The position numbers and the translations under genes were made by a program. A stretch of 64,000 bases of DNA, taken from contig WELB01000005.1 in assembly GCA_009602725.1 (NCBI GenBank), positions 758,357 through 822,356 on the forward strand, read 5' to 3'. Below the pieces are notes generated by a model, which saw nothing but the letters and a program-made list of their open reading frames with translations, ran no database searches and had not been told where the DNA came from. Positions 32,443 to 43,800 of this stretch are shown piece by piece (the first letter of the stretch is position 1; every line of letters begins with the position of its first letter). The stretch is from Spirogloea muscicola. Its lineage: Eukaryota; Streptophyta; Zygnematophyceae; Spirogloeales; Spirogloeaceae.

Positions 32443-33626
32443 ATGGCCGGCCGCTCCATCGACCCGCTGGTGATGGGCCGCGTGGTGGGCGACGTCCTGG
32501 ACCCCTTCTCGCCGTCCGTGGAGCTCAAGGTGTCGTACGGCCCCAAGCAGGTCAACAACGGCGTGGAGCTCAAGCCGTCCCAGACCCCCGACGCCCCCCG
32601 CGTCGACATCGGCCGCCAGCTCGACAACGCGCTCTACACGCTGGTGCGGCTCGCCCCGGGGCCCCTGCCTGCTGCTGCAGCGGCGGCTGCCCGGAGCTCA
32701 CCCGCGACGGCTCGCCTGCTGCGCGCCTGCCCGCCGCGAGGGCTGCCCAGGTCATGGTGGACCCGGACGCTCCCAGCCCCAGCGAGCCCAGCGCGCGCGA
32801 GTGGCTCCACTGGTACTCCTGCCTCTCCTCGCCCAGGCTCTCTGCGGCCCTGCTTCCGGGACGGCTCCTCCTTGCGGCAGCAGATAGCTCCGGGAAGCTG
32901 ACGCCATACCGCAGCATGCAGTCCTGCAGCCCCACGAGCACCACTACTCACTGGCCACTGCTGCATCGATGTGAATTGAGGTCCCAGCAAGCTGTGCATT
33001 GCCATTGCAGAGCTTCCACTGTGCAGCAGCACCATCGCTTCTCTCATATAAGCATTGCCACAGGACTCCGGCCTTGTCAATCGCGTCCTTCTCCTGACTC
33101 TCGAGCCATGCAACTCGCAGGCTCGTGACAGACATACCATCTGGCAGTACTTTACCTGGGCCAGGTATGCATCAGAATTGCGAGTGTCACAAGCTCACCC
33201 GTGACTTCTGAGACATTGGAAAGCACCTGCAAGTAGGATCGAGCTGGCATGGCTGCCCCATCCGCTGGCCTCTTCCTTCAGCAAGAGCTGCAGGCAGCCA
33301 GTCGTTTTGCCATTCTCGGCTCTTTGGAAAAACTCAGCCTGCACCCGAGACGAGTACCAGCACTCTTCTGAGACCAAGGTTGACACCCTGCCTGCTCTTG
33401 TACAGGCACAGTACTGATGGAGTATATGGGCCCCAAACCACCAATTGGGATACATCGCTACGTGTTTGCCTTATTCAGGCAGCAAAGCCTGATGTCGGCC
33501 GTTGGGCCCGACAGCAGGGCAAATTTCAACACCCGCCTGTTTGCAGCCCAGCACGACCTGGCTGTCCCTGTGGCTGCTGTGTACTTCAACGCACAAAAAG
33601 AGACAGCTTCCTCTAGGCGTCGCTAA
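32443..33626 (+). CDS. MFT-like: MFT/FT-type phosphatidylethanolamine-binding (PEBP) protein
   Basis: Four exons: 32,443-32,643, 32,751-32,812, 33,121-33,164, 33,406-33,626, giving 175 residues. All introns are GT-AG, and the lengths are 201, 62, 44 and 221 nt. The break after YTL and the 62-nt second exon are as I recall for land-plant FT/TFL1/MFT genes. Family motifs: IDPLVMGRVVGDVLDPF, DPDAPSPSEP (residues 71-80), REWLHWLVTDIP, GIHRYVFALFRQQ (117-129), and the C-terminal FNAQKETASSRRR. At the position of FT Tyr85/TFL1 His88 this protein has Trp85, the MFT-type residue. PEBPs of this family are small cytosolic/nuclear regulators that bind phospholipid head groups and bZIP/14-3-3 partners; MFT acts in seed or spore germination in plants. 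The start is the first in-frame ATG giving the canonical N-terminus; an open hydrophobic stretch upstream (RALLASLAAPLLLLVLL) is probably not translated. Confidence 0.92.
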
Positions 33627-34374
33627 GACGTGCAGGGCTTCCTGTCCTTATCAAAGTAGGGGCTTCTCAACCGAGGGGAGGTAGCATTTTGCCTTACACC
33701 CCGGCTGTACCATGGAAATTCATTAGACCGTCACAAATTCTTTGATCCTGGGAGCTCATTGCTCACAAATTTCCCCATCCTGCAGAAAGATGTGGTGTTG
33801 GCGAGGTCCTCTTGGCCCAATCTCAATTTCATCGGCGGCTCTTCGCCACAAAGTGAATGTTCTTCCAGATTGTTGGATTAGTATCATTGCCAAGAAACCA
33901 TCGTCGGAAAACAGCATGTTCTCTAGGAGACATGAAAACACGCTTCTCGGCGAGTACTTTCTCGTGATCCCAGGGACAGCACACTCAAGACGGCATAGCA
34001 CGTGACCAGTACACGTCAACAGTTGACATTAGCCACACCACAGAGTCTCTGCATACCTGCAGTCCTGCTTGCCTTGTGTACCGCTCTCACCCTGGTAAGC
34101 TGGTATAGATCACCATATGTAGTCGACAACATCAGACACTAATTTACACATTGGCAAGCCCAAATCTCGTGTTGTGCAAATGCAATGTCGACTTGGCTAG
34201 CACACTGTTGATCGCCGGATGTAATAGAGTGTTTACTTCTCAACATGTTCACTCTCAGCCACGTTTGCACTCTGTAAAAGTGACAACACAAGGGCTGCAG
34301 CCAGGACCGCCCCAAGAAGCCAAGCAACTTATCTCTAACAGATACCGGCGACATACTCACATATTGTTACGAGT
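33627..34374. other. Intergenic, convergent 3' ends
   Basis: Between the stop of the MFT-like gene (+) and the stop of the glycosyltransferase (-). Should hold both 3' UTRs. I see no repeats, RNA gene or further exon. Lower G/C than the flanking element-rich DNA. Confidence 0.5.
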
Positions 34375-37300
34375 TTACTGATACCAGCCAAGTTCATCAC
34401 AAATGTCATACAAGTAGACAGGTCTTAGATACTCTTCTAAGCTGCACGCGGTCCTTTGCCAAAGTTGTGCAGCCTTGGCACGATCACTCGCTGCCAGGTC
34501 ATCGGTGCTAGTCCAGGGTGGAGTTCGCTTGTCAAAAATTAGAATTTTCCAAGGAAGAAAGTGCTTCATAAGACCCTCCTTGAACCACATGTCAACACCG
34601 TAAGACCAGTGAATACGATGAACAGACGAGCTCCTATACCAGTCAGAAAAGTAAGAGTTAAGAAAGTGCTCCACAGATTTGAAGGTGTCGTAGGAGCTGG
34701 CCAGCCGGTGAATCATGTCTTCAAGGGTGGCCATATGTGGCTGAATCACCATCACCCTGGTCGAGAACCAGTCTGGAGGGAAGACGCTGGGAAGTGCAGC
34801 AAACGAGTCGTAGCTGGTGAGAGCATTGCAGTTGTCTGCGAACAACGCTGCTGCATCTACAAACACCACCTTATGGAACTCCGTCAGGTTCCAAACTTGC
34901 AGGATCATGTATTCGCTGCTCAGCTGTTCCCAATGTCCATCCCCCATGTCAATGCTCAGCGGCTCCACAAGTCGCACATAGTCAAACAGCCGCCGAAAGG
35001 GCTGCCAAAGCTCAGGGCTCATCGATGAGGGCACCAGCAGCAAGGTTTTCCGCCATGAGCTGAAGGTGTGGTGCTGCTGGTAGGATGCTGCAAAGGACAC
35101 CCACAAGCCAAGTAGCCTCTGTCAACCTTTGCAGTAGCTTTCCCCATCGGACTCCATTCCTGATTTACAAGCACAAAATATAGCTCAACAAGCAGACCTG
35201 GCTAATACCTGCCCAGACCGCTGCAAGAAGCAGGTCATTTTCTGTGATTGAGGTGACAAAGACTTCGTGGTTGATGCTGTAGCTGCTTGGAAGAAGCCCA
35301 ATAGGTATCACCCGCCTGTGGTCCGGAGGAAGTTCTGGAGTTGAGAGCTTGTACTGGCTACGGTTGGGCACCCACACAAGTGGAGAGAACTTGTCTGAAT
35401 CGAGCGGGTGCCACCTCTTTGCAGCGAGCTCGGCCGCGACATGGGACCACAGGTCGCACCACACACTCTCGCTGCTGTTGGTCCTCAAGCGCCATGGCTT
35501 GAACCATGGATTGGCAAAGTGAAGCACAGAAATGGGCCCCATGACCTCGTATGCCCTGTTTGCGTCAAACCAAACGGGAGCATGGTAGTGCGATGGAAAG
35601 AGGATGACAGCGTTGTAGCGTGCTGCCAGACGATGCTCCTTGGGCATCTGGTACCAGCCGGAGAAGTAGGCATTGAGGAACCCCTGATCGCCGCCGTTGT
35701 ATGACGGCAGTTTGTCAATCAGCGACAGCATGTCGTCATAAGTGTGCCTGCAGGGCTGCACATGCAGATGGACATAAGGCCTGTCAGAAACTTCAGAGAC
35801 AAGAGCCAGATAGCAGCAGCACGGTAGAGTGCACAGGTTATTGCGAAGTCTTCCTCATGCAGTCAAGGAAGCTGCACCTTCTGCCAATGCACTCACTTTG
35901 AGAACCATGACGCCGCTGTTGAACTTCCCAGACAGGTAGACATCAGGCACCGCCGCCGGCTCTGGATGCTCCAGCAGGTGGTCCAGGTTGGCCAGCACAA
36001 GTGTGTCCACGTCAATATACAGCACCTGACAGCCGCAACAAAGTGTTGGCTTGCTGACACTGCATAGGCTGCAAGAAGCGCAGGCGAGCCTTGCAAATGA
36101 GAGAGGCATGCAAGTGCACAGACAACTAATAATCAAACCTGCAACCTCGAGTGCAGACACACACAACAGGGAGCCTGAGGGGGCAAAAGTACGTATTGCT
36201 ACTACATTGGATTTGCCAGGACAATTTGTGATGGAAGGTCACAGGCTCGAAATTACAGGGTGCTGAGCTTTCTTCTTTGCAACCTTGTAGTATGAGAGTG
36301 GTAATCCCAGCAACTCACCTTGCTGTACTCTGTCAGCAGCCACGCATTCAGCTTGCTGAAGCCCTTGCGGTTGTAAGGGTTCTCAATGGAAGCCACCTGC
36401 GGCGATCGACAGATAGAAACCCCCCCGGCCCCCGCCACACAATCAACCCCCCAAAACCCCCCCCCCAAATCTGCTGTCCCCTCACTGTCAGATTGTATGG
36501 GGTTCAGAAGTGATGTCAGCAGGCGAGGATCTCACAGCCTGCAGACGCAGCAGCACCTTCTTGATAACATCACGAAAATCAAGATGACTTCCAGAAAGCA
36601 ATGAGGAAGTGGGGGGGGGGAGAGCACGGCCTGCGGAGGCACCAGCCTGCACCTTCTTGACAACATCAAAGTGCTCCGCAAGGACGGGGCTGTCCAAAGA
36701 CAGCCCGCTGGCCTGATCCACCGCACTGCGGTTGGCGGCAGCGTCCACCATGAGCACGAGGTCGAGCAGGGTGCCCGAGGAGCGCAGGGACTGCGCCAGG
36801 ACGAGCGCGGCGGGGATGAGGTCCGGGCCGGCCACAAGGGTGGCGTACGCCCGGCGCTCCTCGTGGCGGAGGACGTGCTGGTCCAGCGCGCGCTGCGCCG
36901 CCCGCCGCGACAGCGCCCGGCGGTCGCAGTCCACCAGGAGGCCGAACTTGTCGCACAGCACGTCCTCGGCGGTGTCGGCGGTGGCCTTGGTGTACGAGTA
37001 GCGGAGGTGCAGGGCCCCCCAGAGGCGGTGGAAGGCGGCGATGCACTGCCCGCGGTCGGCCTTGTGCTGCGCGCGGGCGCTGAGCCCGACCGCCGCGAGG
37101 TCCGCCTCGGAGTTGCGGGTGTCGCCCCAGTCGCGCGCCGTGCCGGCGACCAGCAGCGGGCCGAGGCCACTGGCCTGCGTGGCCACGAAGTTCATGGCGA
37201 TGTCCTCGCAGTTGAGGCCGGCGTCGACGTGCTCCTTGACGCCGGGCGGCGCGAGGCAGGTGTAGCGGAAGAGGTGCTCCGTGGCCACCACCATCAGCTT

Positions 37301-37597
37301 GGTGAGCATGATGGAGTAGCGGTCCGACAGCTTGGTGTACGCCCACCCGCCGGCCGCCGGCGAGTAGGCGTGCGCGCGCGGGAAGAAGCCGGCGATGCGC
37401 CCGGGGTTGTCGCGCCACGCCGCCAGCGCCAGCGCCAGACTCTCCGCTGGCACCGTCACGTCGTCGTCGCAGATGGCCACGGCCGCCGTCCGCACGAACT
37501 CGCGCGGCAAAAAGCGGTCGTTGAGGCTGGTCGTCCGCTGGCGCACGACGCGGACGGGCGCGGGCGCGGGCGCGGGCGCGGCGGGGGCGCCGCGGGC
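34375..37597 (-). CDS. GT64-GT8-GT8 multi-domain glycosyltransferase, 5' end missing
   Basis: Exons on the minus strand: 37,597-36,653, 36,396-36,319, 36,025-35,897, 35,755-35,198, 35,118-34,375; 817 residues from the break. Domain 1 (about 15-200) is GT64, exostosin C-terminal type: LNDRFLPREF, CDDDVTVP (DxD, 43-50), HVDAGLNCEDIAMNF (123-137). Domain 2 (about 247-540) is GT8, glycogenin/PGSIP-like: YATLVAGPDLIPAALVLAQS, YIDVDTLVLANLDHLL (DVD 346-348), LSGKFNSGVMVLK, YNGGDQGFLNAYF. A hydrophobic segment (about 557-580) precedes domain 3, a second GT8-like fold (about 580-770) in which DxD is DAA (658-660) and GGDQGF is KSVEHF, so it is probably inactive. Both families are retaining, UDP-sugar, Golgi-type enzymes. 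The fourth donor is the GTCTGC site; GTATTA 11 nt earlier is out of phase. The N-terminus is lost at the N/poly-T break (37,598-37,628). Confidence 0.85.
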
Positions 37598-37628
37598 NTT
37601 TTTTTTTTTTTTTTTTTTTTTTTTTTTT
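37598..37628. other. Ambiguous base and 30-nt T run, probable assembly join
   Basis: One N at 37,598 followed by 30 T. It falls in the middle of the GT64 coding exon, whose frame is open up to the N. The sequence beyond does not continue the protein. Most likely a gap or misjoin, not a natural gene end. Confidence 0.7.
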
Positions 37629-37768
37629 CGGCGCCGGGGCGGGCCATGCCACCCGCCCGCCCGGCTCTCCGTCTCGGGTACACACAAGCCCCCCCGTCGG
37701 CGCCGGGGCGGGCCATGCCACCCGCCCGCCCGGCTCTCCGTCTCGGGTTCACACAAGCCCCCCCCCGT
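37629..37768. repeat. 69-bp tandem duplication
   Basis: Units 37,629-37,697 and 37,698-37,768, near-identical, each starting CGGCGCCGGGGCGGGCCATG and ending CACACAAGCCCCCCC-GT. Immediately next to the N/poly-T break, so an assembly artefact is possible. Confidence 0.8.
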
Positions 37769-37794
37769 CCAACGTCAAGACGAACACAGTGGCT

Positions 37795-38036
37795 GCGCCA
37801 AAGTGGCTTTCCCAAGGGTGGCGAGGGCTGTGAGACGAAACTGGCTCGCCTACAAGGTGGGCTTTGGCTGTTCACAGGAGAAGTGGCTCTCCCAATGGGG
37901 GCAAGGGCTGTGAGAAGCCAGCCCGAAAAGAATCGACAAGGTTCGAAGGGGCCAAACTACCAAGGGGCCAGAGGCGCTAGCTCTGAACTAGAAGAAGAAG
38001 TGGCTCTCCCAATGGGGGCAAGGGCTGTGAGAAAAA
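37795..38036 (-). mobile_element. Three LINE 3' ends in a row
   Basis: Minus-strand ends at about 37,797-37,840 (worn), 37,880-37,965 and 37,997-38,036, each carrying CCCATTGGGAGAGCCACTTC and a GGGCTGGCTTCTCACAGCCC hairpin (the third is shortened to the distal half). They occupy the space upstream of the tryptophan synthase gene. Confidence 0.7.
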
Positions 38037-38209
38037 CTACGGAAAGGATGAATCACTCACTGTTAACAGTCGGCCCGAAAAGAAGAGAAACCCCCCGAAA
38101 ACCCTGCGACAGGACCAGCCCAGAGGCGTGGCCGTTGCCGTGGCCGTGGCCCCCGTCCGGAAACGCGACCCTATTGCTACGAGTGGTTCTTGGCGCGCGC
38201 CGATCCGTC

Positions 38210-40066
38210 ATGGCCATGGCGGCGCCGCCCACGTCGCCGCCCCTTGTGGGGCGCCCCCTTCGCCGCCTCGCCCTCGTCCGCTGCTGCGCCTCCCCCCACA
38301 CCCCCCCGGCCGTCTCCACCACGCTGGCCGCGCTCAAGCGCGCCGGCCGCGTGGCCGTCATCCCCTTCATCATGGCCGGCGACCCGGCGCTGCCCACCAC
38401 CGCGGCCGCCCTGCGCGCCCTCGACGCCGCCGGCGCTGACGCCATCGAGCTCGGCGTCCCCTACTCCGACCCCCTCGCCGACGGCCCCGTCATCCAGGCA
38501 GCTGCCACCAGGGCTCTCGCCGCCAACACCAGCCTGGCCGCCGTGCTCGACATGGTCGCCGAGGTGGGCCCCCATGTTGCGCACAGGCTCCTCCACTTCA
38601 CCTGCGCCTCTGCCGCCGCCCAACCCTACAGGCCCCTGACGGCCGCGCCACACTGCCGAGCAAGCTTACACCTGCCTCCTGAGCCGCTTCGCTCATCATC
38701 GCTGCTGCTCTTGCGTGGGTGGCTCGGCTTCCATAAGCCCGCAGCTGTCTCCCAGCTTGTCGGCGCCGCTCATCCTGTTTACGTACTACAACCCCATCAT
38801 GAAGAAGGGTCCTGAGGCATTCATGCGGGCCCTCAGAGATGCTGGCGTTTCTGGTAGATAACTCCTCCACCTCAAAGCTCGCAGCCGCCTCAAGAGATGC
38901 AGGACGTATATCAAAGAGCAGCATGCTTAGGCTCGTTGACCACCCTGCCTCGGCAGACCTGCTTGAGACTGCATTGGGTCCGCCGTTGCGAAGAGCAGGG
39001 CTGGTGGTTCCAGACATCCCCTTGGAGGAGACCCATCCGCTGCGCAAACTTGCATCTGCTCATGGCCTTGAGCTGGTATGCACCGTGCCCTTGCTACAGG
39101 CTGGGTTTGTACTATTCATTCGTCCATCCTGCTTTAAGATACACAGGCTTACAATTATCTAAGTCATGCCAGGTTGATCTCTCTGACATCCACCTTGCGG
39201 ACAGGTTCTGTTGACAACCCCAACAACTCCAACTGACCGCATGGCACAGATTGCAGAGGCCACTCAGGGATTTCTGTACCTAGTAAGACCCCACTCCCTG
39301 TGTGGCCCGCTTCGTGTCTACTTGGTTGCGTATGCATCCTGTCCATCCTTCCAAATGACGACCTCCGGCTTGCACAGGCCCTTGGTTGTCCTAAAGCTTC
39401 GAATGAACAGCCGTAAAGACATGGTCGTGCTGCAATAGTCTACGTGGCCAGTGGCACTTGGCAAGCAAGGAGCACAATCTGTAGCTGCTAATTCAGGTTT
39501 TCGCAGCTGAAGCTATTTGATGACCTTGGCCTTGCAGGTCAGCTTGACAGGCGTCACTGGAACTCGAAAATCTGTCGAATCGCGTGTTGAACAGCTGCTG
39601 AAAGACATCAAAGAAGTAGGTACTAGAACTCTTAAGTAGTACTGCAAAAGACTTCTCAAGATGCAGACGTGCTCCATCTTGTATTGGCAGCTTGTCGCAC
39701 CAGATGAGATTGTGATCAATTCGGCTTCTGCTTGAGCTTGTACATGCAGAAGACAGACAAGCCAGTAGCTGTGGGCTTCGGCATATCTACAGCAGAACAC
39801 GCAGCCCAAGTGAGAAGAACTGGACTATGCTTTGCCTTCATAGGGGAAGGCATGTTACACTTGTCAGGAAGCACCTACATTGCTAAGTTTTATCTTTTAC
39901 TTTGTGTCAGGTGGCAATGTGGGGCGCAGACGGGGTTATTGTGGGCAGCAAGATGGTGCAATTGCTGCATAGTGCAGAGACACCTGAAGCAGGGGTCGAT
40001 GCTATTGCAGCTCTCACTCATGAGCTGAAGCAAGCAGTGTCAAAACATCGTTCTGTCAATAATTGA
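38210..40066 (+). CDS. TSA1: Tryptophan synthase alpha chain, plastid type
   Basis: Seven exons: 38,210-38,563, 38,745-38,853, 38,999-39,075, 39,205-39,282, 39,538-39,615, 39,750-39,809, 39,911-40,066; 303 residues. It cleaves indole-3-glycerol phosphate to indole and glyceraldehyde 3-phosphate, passing indole to the beta chain. A TIM barrel with IPFIMAGDP (51-59), [19 protein letters not shown] with the two catalytic acids Glu80 and Asp91 (11 apart as in the bacterial enzyme), [50 protein letters not shown] and the phosphate-binding [12 protein letters not shown]. The first roughly 35 residues are rich in Ala, Pro, Arg and Ser with few acids, as in a chloroplast transit peptide. Splice phases are consistent throughout and all introns are GT-AG. 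ATG 38,210 is followed by a second ATG two codons later. An intact, probably functional gene 0.8 kb upstream of DEK1. Confidence 0.95.
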
Positions 40067-40899
40067 TATGCTAATTGTTTCAATGAGTGAGGACTTCATG
40101 CTGGGCCGACACCATTGGTCCTCAAGGTAGGCCTGTTGACTGTGATGTATGCTCATCATTCATGCATTGAAAATCGGAGAGGAAGGACTAGTCACTTGGT
40201 TATTAGTGGGGCTACATGAACTGAAGCCCTCTGCAACGGGGGCCTTAGGTATCAGTGTGAACGCGGCTGACAAAGGGACGTTATTCACGAGTAAGCACAA
40301 ACGAAACCGACAGGCCAACTTGGGGAGCCGGAGCAACGCCACGGAAGCCAGTGGCTGACATGGTGCTGCGCCCCAGCACGCCAGATGAATAGGCCAGAGC
40401 TTGGGAGAGCGAGACGAAGGAAGGAGGACGCCCTTCGGACGAGCCCACTTCCACCAACGTAATAGGTCCTGAAGGGGCCCAGGGGCAAGGGCGGCGGGGG
40501 CCAGGCGGGCACCCCAGCCCGGGCCCCCGCCACCCTGGGCCCCCCGGCCGACCCCGCCGCTTCCTTGGCCCAATCTAGGAGGCCAGTTGCCGGTTAGGTG
40601 GTATACCCTCGCTGGCCCAGCCATGGCCTCGCTGCCGCCCCCTTCGCCACTGCCGCCACCGCCGCCGCCGCCGTCGCTATCGCCACCCCGCTCTCGCCGC
40701 CTGCGCTGACACGACTTGCCGTGGCGCCGGATATCGATGTCTGGCCGTGCCGGCGCGGGCCGTGCGCGTCCGCCTCGCTGCCGGCTCGCCACTTCTTCCG
40801 CTGGCCGCCTGCAGACGCCTTTGTGACCCAGCTTAGAGGCACTAATCGCGTCTACCGGGCTGCCTGGCACTGGTCTGCTTATAACTTCGAACGGCAGAT
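40067..40899. other. Intergenic between TSA1 and DEK1
   Basis: Contains the TSA1 3' UTR and the DEK1 promoter/5' UTR. The part 40,440-40,840 is G/C-rich with CCGCCG runs (about 40,630-40,690), typical of promoter-proximal DNA in this window. No element end recognised. Confidence 0.4.
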
Positions 40900-43800
40900 A
40901 TGGGAAGACTCTTTCTCGATGACATTAGCCTAGGTGCGGTCTGCACAGGCTTCGCCTGCCTGCTGCTCGTCCTCACTGCACTCTCCACGAGCATCCTCCT
41001 CGCCATTGACTGGCGCCTCTGGCGCATCTACAGGTACGCTAACCCGACGCGTCTGGCCTAGCGCATCCAACTAATTGCTACGTCCTGTGAGCATGGATAG
41101 TCAAGCTAGCGCAGTTTTAGCTATCTGATGGCCTCGAGCCGCTTGCTAGCAAAGCGGGCGAGTACGCTGAGCGCAGCTTGTGAGCCTCTCCGCGCGGGCA
41201 TGGCGCCACAAGGGCCTGCTTCCCCCTCGTTAGCCACAGTCTAATCCTAGCAACTTAGTGGCTAGTGCTAGCAGCTGGTCAGAGCTTCTCACATCGACAA
41301 CGGAAGTTGCAGGGAAACTATGAATCACTTGTTTTCAGTTTCGGGCTGCGCCACTATTAGGTAGCTTCCACAGTCTTTAGGCATTTGCAGCACTGAGGGC
41401 AAGGTTGAGAGCGGCCTCAATGTGGCTTGTGCAGCTGGATCTACGCCCGGGAGTGGCCACAGTTTCTACGGGGTCCGCAGCTCGCTCTCATTGCGGGGCT
41501 GGTCACCTGCCTGTCCTGGCTGCTTGTGCTCTCGCCGGTAGCACTTTTGCAACTCTGGGGCCTTGAGCTCATCCGCCGGCTGCCACGCCATGCCGTCGGC
41601 CTCGCTGTCTTGCTTGTTGGCCCTGCCGTGCTCCTGGCCTACTCTGGACTCATGCTTGCACGGCGCCAGTGGCAGAGCTTGCGTGAGTACACCACTCTGC
41701 CTTTCAAACAAGTGCATGCTAGTGAATGCATGGTAGATAGGCATCAGCTCTCGACCGCTGTGCAAAAGTGTTGCAATGGCTCGTGCAAGGTCTTCTCATA
41801 ACAGTCACCATCTAAGCTATGGATTGATGTCGTCGGTACCTCTTATTTGCAGGTGCGGTAGTAGTGCAGCTGCTTGCTGCAGGAATCCTGCTCTGCAGCT
41901 ATCAGGTGGCAGCTATCTATGAAGCATCAAAGAGCTCAGCTTCTTATCGCCTTTCTGTTGGCGGCTTCTTCTTCGGATTGTCTGTTACTGCCATGAGCGT
42001 CAACATGTGCTTCATCTGCCAAATGGCATATTCAGGTAAGCAGGCCAGCATACCCCCCGTCTTACTGCTACCAGCTTGTTGCTCAAAGACAAACTGCAAA
42101 TGTCTTCAGCAGCAATTAAGCATTTCCTTCTGATGGCTTGAAAGGCTCGTCCTGTGAATTCTGAAAGCTGGTTAGGCACTGTGCAACCTTGCAAAGTGCC
42201 TCTGCCTCCGTGTCCTTACATATCAAAGAGGTTTGTCTCCTTGCGCATGACAGGGCCTGGCTTGGACGTCGACGAATATGTTCGGCAGGCCTACTCGTTT
42301 GCAAGGACAGAGATGGTGGAGATGGGCCACTTTGATCACATTCAAAAGCCGCTGGAGCACAGTCAAACCCGCTCAAAAGCGAGGTGAGGCACAGAACACT
42401 ATCCATTGCAAGCCAGCACCGAGTTATGAAAGCAGTATTAGCCAGCTTCTCACGCGTTTGTGCAGTTGCCAAGGTAGCTTAACATTATCTTTATTTCCTC
42501 TTGAGGCTAAGTACTGAGGGTTGGTTGCAGGCGTATGAGCGCTTCCATTTCGTACATTTTGTCTGTGCTGGTCCTCACAGCTTACTCCATTGCATATGGC
42601 ATCACGGCAAGACAAGCACCCTGGCTCGGCGCACTTACAGCTTGTGCCGTGCTTGTCCTGGGTGAGGACAAGCTGCGGCGCATTTAGGACCTCGTCCACA
42701 TGTGAATGTAGTTATTATCATGAGAGGATGTTGGGATGTCGGCCGGTGATAATGGCATCCTTGCATGACCTGAAAATACTGTTTGCCAACTTTTGGGTTT
42801 GATAACTTGATCTGACCCCCAGAGAGCCACTGGTCTTTCCAACTTGATGCAGCTACACATTTAATTTCAGATGTTGCTGAACCTCTCTCTTGTACTGCTG
42901 TAGATGTCTGAGTGGCTGTTGTATGCATGAAGCTGCTGTTACAGAGTGGCTCATATATACATGAAGCTGCTGTGAAGCAGATTGGCAGATGGTTGCCTGC
43001 GTTCTTGGATTCAACATACTTCAAAGCCGTGGATATGCGCTCGTCATTGCTGGAGCTTACCGTTTCTTCCTCATTGCATTTGGGACACAGCTCTGGTAGG
43101 GCACATGCAGTGGACCTTTACTCCTATTACCCGAGCATCTGGAACCTGTATATCAACCCATTGATAGGGCCACTTAGGTCAATGTACACCTACAGTAAAC
43201 CTTTCTGCAGCATTTGGCACAAGTGGTAGCATTTCGAACCAGACTGTCAAAGTGCTGAGGTCCATGTCGTCTGCAGGTACCTTGGGCACTGCCTTGCCTA
43301 CGCCGCTGTGGCAGGCGTGCTCCTGTTTGCAGCATTTGCTCGAACATATCCAGTAGTCAGCCGCTTGGATGCGAGAAGAGCTGCCTTGACTGATACAATT
43401 AAGCAACTGCGTCTTGTTTATTCAAGGCGCAGTGTCTCTAGTGGTAGAGGGCTTCAGAATCTCTCAGAGAAAGGAATTGGTGAGAGACAATATTCGGATC
43501 TGATTGATCTGGACTCAAGGTGCAGTGAAGCAGACAGCCTAGCTTCTTCTGGTCTTCATCCGTCCTGCGGTGAAAGTGAGGAGTCTGCAGGAGATCCAGT
43601 TGATGCCAGCAGGAAGTCTCTAGAGACTGTGTTTTCTGGAGTGGACATCAACATCAAGTTCATGTTGGAGCAGAAGGGCTGGGATGCTAGTCGCATTGAG
43701 GCTGCAATTCATGGCAACCATGGGCGTATGGGTGCTCAAATCGAAGAAAATGTTGCTGGAAAGCCTGCGCTGTGCCTGCACTGGGCCGTACAGACATTTC

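Noticed and set aside
32260-32443. Hydrophobic N-terminal extension of the PEBP protein (signal anchor)
   Set aside because: The open frame continues upstream into the LINE tail, and the family starts at the MAGRSIDPLV position; read-through by G/C bias is more likely.
32124-33128. 334-codon frame overlapping the MFT-like gene
   Set aside because: Wrong frame over exons 1-2 of the PEBP gene, Pro/Arg-rich from G/C bias, and ignores clear splice sites.
36671-38815. Very long plus-strand open frame (714 codons) across the glycosyltransferase and TSA1
   Set aside because: It is antisense to the GT64/GT8 exon, passes through the poly-T run and then reads TSA1 exon 1 and intron. The G/C-rich opposite strand makes it open by chance; only the TSA1 part is real.
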